From Candidatus Chlorohelix allophototropha (GTDB taxonomy: Bacteria > Chloroflexota > Chloroflexia > Chloroheliales > Chloroheliaceae), in assembly GCF_030389965.1 (NCBI RefSeq), contig NZ_CP128401.1, positions 1 to 64,000 of the forward strand: a stretch of DNA of 64,000 nucleotides, read 5' to 3'. Of this stretch, positions 56,793-64,000 are shown piece by piece. Below the pieces are notes generated by a model. That model searched no databases. It was given only the letters and a program-made list of their open reading frames with translations, and was not told where the DNA came from. The position numbers were made by a program, and so were the translations under genes. Position 1 is the first letter of the stretch. Each line of letters starts with the position of its first letter.

Positions 56793-57941
56793 ATGAAAGA
56801 AAGCCACACACAGGAAAGAAATTATGCTTTAAGATCTTTACTACTCGTAGTCCTGATTTTGACAGGATTGCTACTGGTAGCCTGCGGTGATTCAACCGCT
56901 ACTACTGTATCCACTACCACAGCCGCTTCTACTGCCGCAAAAACTACTGTAGCGTCTGGCACCACCACCACAGCCGCTGCCTCTAGCACTACCACTGTGG
57001 CAGCCACCAGCAGTGGTGCAAAAACCAAGATAATCTATGCTTGCCAAGCTACCGCTGAAACTGCACCGATATACTTAGGCATAGAGAAGGGTTATTTTGC
57101 TGCTAATAATTTAGAGGTTGAGATAGCTTTGACTAATGGCACCTCCGATCTTATTCCACTCGTAGCAACTGGGCAAGCCAGCGGAGGAGTTGCAACATGG
57201 GCTGCGGCATTTTTCAACGCTGCAAAAAACAAGTCAACTGTTTCGATACTTGGTTCTTTAGGAAGGATACCAGATTCGGGACGAACCCCTGCCCGTATTA
57301 TTGTCTCCAAAGCTGCCTATGATTCCGGTCAGGTTAAAACTGTGGCTGACCTCAAGGGCAAAAAAGTAGCGATTCCCGGTCCCGGTGCCTTTGCTGAATA
57401 TTCAGTTAACCTAGCGCTTAAAACAGGCGGACTTAGTATTAAAGATGTGGAACTGGTCAATATTCCCTTTCCCCAACAGGCTGCTGCCTTTAAAACAGGA
57501 AGTGTAGTAGCCTCCTTTGCTTCAGAACCTGTTTCAACCCAGTTAGAAGCCGATGGCACTGCTGTAACCTTAGTTGATGGGCATGCCGGGGGAACCGAAT
57601 TAACTTTTATGGTATTTAATACCGACTTCTTAAACAAAAACACCGAGGCAGTGACCCGGTTCCTGTCTGTGTACATCAAGACCTTAAGAGAACTGGATGC
57701 AGGTGGCTGGAAAGACCCAGAAGTACAGAAAATAGTGGAGAAATACACCAAGGCACCCGGTGCTTTGCTGAGCAAAATAGCGCTTTCGGTACACAGTAAC
57801 AATGATGTGATAAATATTAATACGGTGCGAGCGCAAGAAGCTTATTTCCGAGAACGTGGCGTTCTAAGCTATACCGGAGATTTAGATCTTGAATCGCTCA
57901 TTCGGAAGGATATTATTCAAAAAGCTTTACAGTCATTGTAA
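56793..57941 (+). CDS. ABC substrate-binding lipoprotein 1, NrtA/SsuA/TauA-like
   Basis: A 382-residue lipoprotein. The lipobox LLLVAC is followed by a Thr/Ala/Ser spacer, then an NMT1/SsuA-type fold (PIYLGIEKGYFAANNLEVEI, VATGQASGG, VADLKGKKVAIPGPGAFAEY). Such proteins bind small organic anions including sulfonates. It is divergent from the ABC permease/ATPase operon that contains nitrogenase-like set 2. Its N-terminal DNA is duplicated in the next gene. Confidence 0.92.
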   Translation: MKESHTQERNYALRSLLLVVLILTGLLLVACGDSTATTVSTTTAASTAAKTTVASGTTTTAAASSTTTVAATSSGAKTKIIYACQATAETAPIYLGIEKGYFAANNLEVEIALTNGTSDLIPLVATGQASGGVATWAAAFFNAAKNKSTVSILGSLGRIPDSGRTPARIIVSKAAYDSGQVKTVADLKGKKVAIPGPGAFAEYSVNLALKTGGLSIKDVELVNIPFPQQAAAFKTGSVVASFASEPVSTQLEADGTAVTLVDGHAGGTELTFMVFNTDFLNKNTEAVTRFLSVYIKTLRELDAGGWKDPEVQKIVEKYTKAPGALLSKIALSVHSNNDVININTVRAQEAYFRERGVLSYTGDLDLESLIRKDIIQKALQSL

Positions 57942-58040
57942 GAGGAGTAACAAAGAGCGGTAGCTCTAAGATTTGCCAAGGTGGCTTTGTGTGTCCACCT
58001 TTACACTGGAATATTGAGACATAAGAGAAAGGTTCAGGTT

Positions 58041-59195
58041 TTGGAAAAGTTCAGCAGGTCGGGGAAAAGTTTCCGTGCAAACCCTTTATTACTCGTAGTC
58101 CTGATTTTGACAGGATTGCTACTGGTAGCCTGCGGTGATTCAACCGCCACTACCGTATCCACCACTGCCGCAGCTTCTACTGCTGCAAAAACTAGTGTAG
58201 CTTCCGGCACCACTACATCCGCTGCCACAACTGCGGCAGTTGCTACTACTGCGGCGGCTACAAAAGCCGCTTCCGGCGACAAAACAAAGATTTTATTCGC
58301 TTCCCTTACTGGCGATAGTCCTTTATATGTGGCTATAGATAAGGGTTATTTTGATGCTTACAACCTTAGTGTAGAAATTGTAAACGTCAATAACTCTTCC
58401 GAGATAATTTCACTCCTTGCGACAGGTCAAGCCAGTGGGGGTGGTACTAGTTGGGCGGCTTCGTTTTTCAATGCTGCTCAAAAGGGGTCAAATATAACCA
58501 TCGCTGCCCCCTATCAAAAGGTGCCTAAGACAGGAAAAACTAACGCACGTCTCTTGGTTGCCAAGAGTGCCTATGACTCCGGTCAGGTAAAAACCGTAGC
58601 GGATTTGAAAGGCAAAAATGTAGCTATCCCCGGTCCTAGCGCCTTCGCTGAATATTCAGTTTACCTTGCTCTAAAAAACGCCGGATTAAGCATAAAAGAT
58701 GTTAACCTAGTCAATATCCCATTTCCCCAGGTTGCAGCAGCCCTGAAAAGCGGTAGTGTAGTGGCGGCTTATGCTGGGGAACCGACTTCCACTCAGTTGG
58801 AGGCAGATGGAATCGCTGTGACCTTGAGTGACGGACATGCTGCCGGAACGGAGATAAGCTCTTTAGCTTTTAACACCGACTTTTTAAATAAGAACCCTGA
58901 TGCAGTAGTCAAGTTTGTAGCTGCCTATATCAAAGCCTCTAATGAATTGAATGCGGGTGGTTTTCAAAATCCCCAGATTCAAAAAATAGTGGAAAAATAC
59001 ACCAAAATTCCGGGTGAAATATTGGGCAAAATTCCCCAACCATCGCCTAGCTATGATGGTTCTTTTGATATAAGCTCGGTGCGCGCACAAGAGGCTTATT
59101 ACCGGGAACGCGGAGTTCTAAGCTATGCCGGCGATATAAATCTTGACACAATCATCCGAAAAGATATCCTCGAAAAGGCTAAACAATTATTATAA
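58041..59195 (+). CDS. ABC substrate-binding lipoprotein 2, NrtA/SsuA/TauA-like
   Basis: A 384-residue paralog of lipoprotein 1. The TTG at 58041 behind GAGAAAGG is chosen because it gives the same 34-residue distance to the lipobox as in the paralog; the GTG at 57981 would add 20 odd residues. The lipoprotein signal (LLLVVLILTGLLLVAC) is almost identical at the DNA level to copy 1, but the ligand-binding region differs (SPLYVAIDKGYFDAYNLSVE), suggesting two ligands for one importer. Confidence 0.9.
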   Translation: MEKFSRSGKSFRANPLLLVVLILTGLLLVACGDSTATTVSTTAAASTAAKTSVASGTTTSAATTAAVATTAAATKAASGDKTKILFASLTGDSPLYVAIDKGYFDAYNLSVEIVNVNNSSEIISLLATGQASGGGTSWAASFFNAAQKGSNITIAAPYQKVPKTGKTNARLLVAKSAYDSGQVKTVADLKGKNVAIPGPSAFAEYSVYLALKNAGLSIKDVNLVNIPFPQVAAALKSGSVVAAYAGEPTSTQLEADGIAVTLSDGHAAGTEISSLAFNTDFLNKNPDAVVKFVAAYIKASNELNAGGFQNPQIQKIVEKYTKIPGEILGKIPQPSPSYDGSFDISSVRAQEAYYRERGVLSYAGDINLDTIIRKDILEKAKQLL

Positions 59196-59210
59196 AACCA
59201 CCAGAATTAG

Positions 59211-59593
59211 GGGGGTTTTGCATAACCCCCCGAAACGGTTGCAGTCAGCTTCATCAGACAGCGCCTTGCATCCAAAATTGGTAGGGTAAAGATGATACAC
59301 TAAGATTTCGTTGGGTGCTCGTCTAAAATAAAGTAAGGTCGGGACTAGAGTACTGCGCTTTACCGCATCGTCTAGAATAAATAGATAATCGTCTGCGTGA
59401 TGTAGTGGTTCATGGAGTGGTTATACAGGCTTCTCGCCCTAGCATTTAGATCTCAAAAAGTGTGCTTTCTGAGTGACCCGTCTCAAATGTTGTCTCATAA
59501 TGCTAGTATCACAACTTCTAAGGTATTTTGAAACACAACATTAACTGGTTTGTGGCAGAAGTGCACCATATCGGGGGGTTATGCAAAACCCCC
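59211..59593. mobile_element. MITE-like non-coding element with 23-bp inverted ends
   Basis: The left end (59211-59233) and right end (59571-59593) are perfect reverse complements over 23 bases; each is itself a hairpin (GGGGGTT / AACCCCC around TTGCAT). The 337 bases between hold no reading frame. The left hairpin also sits 15 bases after the lipoprotein stop and may serve as its terminator. No target duplication is evident. Confidence 0.55.
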
Positions 59594-59688
59594 ACCATGA
59601 AAAAGCATGGTCAAAACTTGTTGGTTGCGCTCCTTAACTCTTTTGCTGGTCATCCTTCCCTTCCCTACCTACTCGCCTGAACTGTTAC
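59594..59688 (+). mobile_element. IS66 3'-end remnant
   Basis: It reads TMKKHGQNLLVALLNSFAGH and on to a stop, matching the end of the IS66 transposase above at about 70%, and ends in the IS66 terminal repeat CTGAACTGTTAC (59677-59688). It is older and more diverged than the two 1504-bp copies and in the opposite orientation. Confidence 0.85.
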
Positions 59689-59758
59689 GTCGTTTATTAC
59701 CAAAATGTTTACCGGGCAACTAGGTAATTACCCGGCATAAATTACAAGGCGGGACAGG

Positions 59759-62408
59759 TCAGACTTGCTTACCCTTGAAACGATTTAATAGTAACGAATT
59801 CGAAACCACCGATACGCTGCTGATAGCCATTGCTCCAGCAGCTAAAATTGGGTTAATTATCCCCAGGATTGCCAGCGGCACCAGCAGCACGTTATAAAAG
59901 AATGCCCAGAAAAGGTTCTGCTTGATCTTGTGCATTGTAGCTTTGGAGAGCCTGATGGCAGTAGCCGCCGCTCGCACATCGCCATGCATCAGAGTTATAT
60001 CTGCCGCTTCCATAGCAATATCGGTGCCGATACCAATCGCCATCCCCACATCCGCTTGCGCCAGTGCGGGGGCATCGTTAATACCGTCCCCCACCATCGC
60101 TACAGTTTTGCCCTCTGCCTGAAGCTTTTTAACCATAGCAGCTTTTTCTTCAGGGCGAACCTCTGCCAGCACTCGACTGATTCCGGCTTGACGGGCTATC
60201 GCTTCGGCGGTGCGGCGGTTATCCCCGGTCATCATCACCGGCTCGATACCCAGCGCTATAAGTTCGGCGATCGCGGCGGCGCTGCCCGGTTTTATTGGTA
60301 TCGGCTACTGCCACTAACCCGACCAGTTCCTCTTCCACCGCCACCAGCATTACGGTTTTGCCCTCTCCTTCCAGCCGAACCATTTGTTCTTCGGCTTTAG
60401 CAGAGATTGTAATTTGGTTTTGTGACATCAAACGGCGAGTACCGACCAGCACCTTACGTCCCACTACTTCCCCGCTGATGCCTGCACCGGTATAGCTCTG
60501 GAATTTCTGAGGTTGCTCCTGCGGGTCGTCCAGATATAAGCCCCGGTTTCTGGCTCCTTTTACTATTGCTTCTCCCAACGGGTGTTCGCTGGCTTTTTCT
60601 ACCAGCACGGCAAACTTCAAAACGGCGGTTTCATCCAGCCCACTCAGGCTGCCCACCTCAGTGATTTCGGGTTTGCCCCTCGTAAGGGTTCCGGTTTTAT
60701 CCAGAAGGATGGCTTTGATACTTCTGGCACGCTCCAGGCTTTCGCCCCCTTTAATAAGAATGCCTTGTTCCGCGCCGACTCCAGTGCCTACTATAATGGC
60801 GGTGGGAGTGGCTAACCCCAAAGCGCAAGGGCAGGCTACCACCAGTACCGCAACTGCCGGTAAAAGCGCTTCCTGAAAGGAATGACCGGTTAAGAGCCAG
60901 CCCACAAAACTCAGCAAGGCAATCCCGATGATTACCGGCACAAAGATACCGCTAATGGTATCGGCTAACCGCTGCACGGGGGCTTTTGAGCCTTGCGCCT
61001 GCTCTACCAACCGGATTATCTGCGACAGGACGGTTTCTTTGCCCACGCGAGTGGCTCTAACTCTTAGCAAACCGTTCTGATTTACGGTTGCACCGATCAC
61101 CGGATTACCCGTTTCTTTTTCAACCGGCAGGCTCTCGCCCGTGACCATACTTTCGTCCACCGCGCTTTGTCCAGACTCCACCACGCCGTCGGTCGGGATT
61201 TTCTCACCGGGGCGCACAATCAGTAAATCTTGGGGCACTACCTGAGAGATGGGAATGTCCTGCTCCACTCCATTTCTGAGAACGCGGGCAGTTCTGGGCT
61301 GTAAACCCATCAATTTCTTAATCGCTTCGCTGGTACGCCCTTTGGCGACCACTTCCAGAAATTTGCCCAGGTAGATCAGGGTAATAATCAGGGCAGAAGT
61401 CTCAAAGTAGGTAATCGCATCTCCTTCGGTGGGACCGGTGGACATCTCACCAGCGGGGGCATAACTATTCCCCAAAACAAGCAACCAAACACTGTAGAGA
61501 TAGGCAGCGGTGGAACCCATCGAAATCAAAGTGTCCATATTAGCCAAGAAGTGGCGGGCGGTTTTCAATGCACCCCGGTGAAATTCCCAGCCGACAATAG
61601 CCCAGACTGGCGTAGTCAGTGCAAATAGCAGCCAATCTCTTATTCTCAGATCGCTAAACCAGCTCATCCCGAGCATATTGATTACAAAAACCGGGATGGT
61701 GAGCGCGAAACCCAGAATCAGCAGGTTGCGACGACGGATTATTTCTTTCTGCCGCCTAACGGTGGTACGGTCTGGCTCAGCTTCAGGGGTTGCCACAGGC
61801 TCGGTCACGGTGGTCGTTTGAGCCATAACCCTTTTTTCAGGCGAGTCGGCTTCAAGCCCATAAGGTTGTGCCTTATACCCTGCCGCTTCAATTGCCCCGA
61901 TGATTTCAGCCAGATTAGTCTTGTCAGGTTCAAAAGTAAAAGTGCCGCGTTCGGTGGCAAGGTTAACATTAGCGGCAGATACCCCCTCCACCTTTTTTAC
62001 TTTCCGTTCGATACGGGTAACACAACTGGCACATGTCATGCCCTCAATTTCAAGCTCGGCGGTGAGTACGCCCGATTCCTTCTCAAGTTGAGTTGAAAGG
62101 GTGGTTACAAGCGGTGCTGCTACTATTCTCGGTTCCTCGACTTCCAGAGGGGTAGCTTTATACCCGGCGGCTTCAACTGCCTTAACCAATCCTTCCACGT
62201 TGGCAAGTGCCGGATCAAAAGAGACAGTACCCTTTTCGGTGGCAAGGTTGACGTTGGCTTCCAGCACACCTACAACTTTTTTAAGTTTTTTCTCAATTCG
62301 CATAACACAACTGGCACAGGTCATACCCTCTAGCTCAAGGGTTATGGTTGCCGTCGGCGTATTAGCATTAATCTCATTTATTGTATTTTGATCAATTGTT
62401 TGAGACAT
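59759..62408 (-). pseudogene. copA: CopA-type copper P-type ATPase with a frameshift
   Basis: The first frame (62408-60219) has two HMA domains (each with GMTCASC), the membrane helices, the ion-binding CPC motif ([13 protein letters not shown]) and the phosphorylation DKTGTLT. The second frame (60238-59759) holds [20 protein letters not shown] and the last two helices. The frames join if one base is removed from the run of four T (plus strand) at 60290-60293: [20 protein letters not shown] then reads straight into the second part. As read the ATPase lacks its hinge motif and cannot work. A sequencing error in a homopolymer is as likely as a true mutation. Confidence 0.9.
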
Positions 62409-62534
62409 TATTTTCCACTTCCTAAAATGGCATGACTAACCGGAAAGCAAGGTGACTCTAATTTAGGACATAGCAAACATAGCTGCTATTCCGGTTGCCC
62501 GCTCTACTATTTATTGAAAATCAGTGCTGAAACC

Positions 62535-62711
62535 TTAGTGTCCGGTCTGCTCAGGCTGAGTTTCGCTCAGATATTTTTCTGGCTCTTTATCGAAAGACTT
62601 TTTGCAACCGGGGGCGCAGAAGTAGTAAGGGGTATCATTGTATTCGGATTTAAACTTCGCAGTTTCGGTATCCACGCTCATTTTGCATACCGGGTCAATT
62701 GCTTGAGCCAT
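62535..62711 (-). CDS. YHS-domain metal-binding protein
   Basis: A 58-residue protein: AIDPVCKMSVD and YYFCAPGCKKSFDKEPEKYL form a complete YHS domain, often fused or linked to copper ATPases. AAAGGA lies 8 bases before the ATG at 62711; the longer frame is not conserved. It lies 126 bases upstream of copA. Confidence 0.85.
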   Translation of the reverse strand: MAQAIDPVCKMSVDTETAKFKSEYNDTPYYFCAPGCKKSFDKEPEKYLSETQPEQTGH

Positions 62712-62822
62712 CTCATGATTCCTTTCGTTGTTGGGATTACCCAAATCTGCTTCAGGATTTGGTGTAATGTTTTAGTACATTAAGCACTTCGCTGATCTTT
62801 TCAGCGCCGTTCCCTTGCTTTA

Positions 62823-63044
62823 TCAGGCAGTCTTTACCGCGCTGACTTTATAACCCACCCCGGAGATGGTGGCTATTATTTTCTGCTCATTCACTTGCTG
62901 TTCATCGTATTCCACCTCCGCCTGCTGGCGAGCATAGCTGGTTCTGGCACGGCGAATGCCAGATAGTTCCTCCAACTCCTCGTCAATGAGTAGGGCGCAA
63001 CTGGCACAGTGCATCCCTTCGATTTGAAATAGCTTCTTAGCCAT
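62823..63044 (-). CDS. Small heavy-metal-associated (CopZ/HMA-like) metallochaperone
   Basis: A 73-residue HMA domain with the copper site MHCASC and a C-terminal SGVGYKV. It starts with the ATG at 63044, two codons after an in-frame GTG. It probably passes Cu(I) to the CopA-type ATPase of the same operon. The spacing to the membrane-protein gene upstream is 19 bases. Confidence 0.85.
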   Translation of the reverse strand: MAKKLFQIEGMHCASCALLIDEELEELSGIRRARTSYARQQAEVEYDEQQVNEQKIIATISGVGYKVSAVKTA

Positions 63045-63063
63045 ATACACAACTTTCTTAATC

Positions 63064-64000
63064 TTAAACTACCGTGATAGTGCCGGAGTACATTCCCATA
63101 CTACAGGTGTATCGAATGGTGCCGGGCTGTTGCGCCGGTATCTCAACTACCGTTTGTCCGGTGGTAGGCAACACCTTCCGAATGCCAAATTTGTTCAGGG
63201 TAAAGGAGCGAACACAGCCTTGCGTATTCTGGGTGATCAGGTTAAGCCGGATGGGTTGACCGCTTTTAACCTGGACATTACCGGGAAGGTAGGCGCTGCT
63301 GGTGACTTTTATGGTAACTTCCTGTGCATCAATACTTCCTGTGCCGGGAGAGGTCGCGGGTAAAACAGCAGTAGCAACACCTCCCTCTGAAGTATCTGAG
63401 AAAGCGTTGGCTATCGTATTTAGGCTTACCGGAAAGTCCAACAGATTGAGGGAGGTGTTGAGGGAAATTATTGAGAGTAAAATCAAGGAGAAAGCGGCAA
63501 TTTTCATGAAACGAGCATGCATTAGTGCGCCTAGCCGGGTGGCAAAATAGCCCAATGTAAAAAAGAGCGGGGAGGTACCCAGCACAAAGCCGCCCATTAT
63601 AAGTGCGCCGGAGAGTGGATTGCCTGTGCCGATGGCTAACGCTTCCATTGCAATAGTAGTGCCACAAGGAATCAGGATAGTCAGGAAACCAAGAAAGGCG
63701 GGGGCAAAATAATCCTCACTTTTGCTATACCGCCTGAGATACTTTAGCGCGCGCCGGGGCGGTTGGATGGCGAAATAACGAAAGATGGGGTGAACCTGTA
63801 ATAGGTTCAGGGCGGTTGCCAGCATAAAAAGCCCCACGAATAAATTGATCACGCCCTGATCGGTGGTGGTAATGGTAAACAATGAACCCGACCAGCCCAG
63901 CAGTAATCCCAGCAGGGTATAGACCAACAGTTTGGCTCCAAGAAACACTATGATTGGCAGCGCCTGATTCCCTTGCCCAGTAGCAAGGCTCTGGCGAGAC
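63064..64000 (-). CDS. SafE/UreH-like membrane protein with cupredoxin-like tail (partial)
   Basis: The frame stays open to the window edge (SRQSLATGQGNQALPIIVFL precedes the GTG at 63948), so the 5' end is missing. The membrane part has about five spans with LIPCGTTIAMEALAIGTGNP, as in sulfite exporter TauE/SafE and UreH-like proteins of copper loci. The last 100 residues form a cupredoxin-like domain with Cys and Met near the end (RYTCSMGMYSG). It is the first visible gene of the copper operon. Confidence 0.85.
   Translation of the reverse strand, partial: SRQSLATGQGNQALPIIVFLGAKLLVYTLLGLLLGWSGSLFTITTTDQGVINLFVGLFMLATALNLLQVHPIFRYFAIQPPRRALKYLRRYSKSEDYFAPAFLGFLTILIPCGTTIAMEALAIGTGNPLSGALIMGGFVLGTSPLFFTLGYFATRLGALMHARFMKIAAFSLILLSIISLNTSLNLLDFPVSLNTIANAFSDTSEGGVATAVLPATSPGTGSIDAQEVTIKVTSSAYLPGNVQVKSGQPIRLNLITQNTQGCVRSFTLNKFGIRKVLPTTGQTVVEIPAQQPGTIRYTCSMGMYSGTITVV

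Noticed and set aside
60219-60293. Programmed frameshift in copA
   Set aside because: The known CopA slippage occurs after the first metal-binding domain. Here the shift is in the P-domain and would yield an inactive enzyme, so error or mutation is preferred.

Overview
The window looks chromosomal or large-replicon bacterial DNA, most likely from the Chloroflexota. The signs are lipoprotein binding proteins with long Thr/Ala linkers after the lipobox, several Ser/Thr kinases carrying WD40 or FGE-sulfatase tails, and tandem secreted proteins with a repeated 75-80 residue W/G-rich domain. No rRNA, tRNA or CRISPR array was seen, so the phylum call is an inference.

Region 1 (1-19.4 kb) is a phospho-signalling and membrane-remodelling island. 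It opens with two small coiled-coil proteins that resemble ESCRT-III in helix pattern and charge, followed by an AAA ATPase that resembles Vps4 over its whole length (MIT-like N-terminus, Vps4-type AAA core, C-terminal helix). A kinase with a seven-bladed WD40 propeller, four tandem secreted paralogs, a second kinase, a PP2C phosphatase, a Cys-rich protein and a kinase-FGE fusion follow. The tail of the kinase-FGE fusion has the look of a diversity-generating retroelement (DGR) target. Two small membrane-protein genes, one of them split by an IS66 element, share a structured upstream element.

Region 2 (19.9-22.9 kb) is a parABS-like partition locus. It has parA with a fused MerR-type HTH, parB, a Bro-N gene, and three copies of a perfect palindrome built like parS.

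Region 3 (23-34.4 kb) holds an AIM24-family gene, a candidate structured small RNA with its own promoter and terminator, and then a graveyard of mobile DNA. This includes umuC and IS630 remnants, IS3 and IS4 pieces, and an IS66 element interrupted by a complete IS21 element. The IS66 itself sits in a Tn3 transposase gene whose right inverted repeat ends at about 34,422.

Region 4 (34.5-59.2 kb) is the metabolic core: two complete nitrogenase-like gene sets (NifB-, NifH-, NifD-, NifK- and NifX-like), with no NifE/NifN. Between them lie an oligopeptide/nickel-type ABC importer lacking its ATPases and an O-acetylhomoserine sulfhydrylase. Set 2 shares an operon with a sulfonate/nitrate-type ABC permease and ATPase, and two matching lipoproteins are transcribed divergently. 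This content fits the methylthio-alkane reductase family (reductive C-S cleavage giving methanethiol, then methionine) better than N2 fixation. Three of the promoters drive transcripts starting with the same conserved leader, each ending in an intrinsic terminator. An IS4-family element with a clean 8-bp target duplication has cut the NifX-like gene away from set 2.

Region 5 (59.2-64 kb) has a MITE-like element, an IS66 scrap and a copper-handling operon: a frameshifted CopA-type ATPase, a YHS protein, a small HMA metallochaperone, and a SafE-like membrane protein with a cupredoxin tail that runs off the window.
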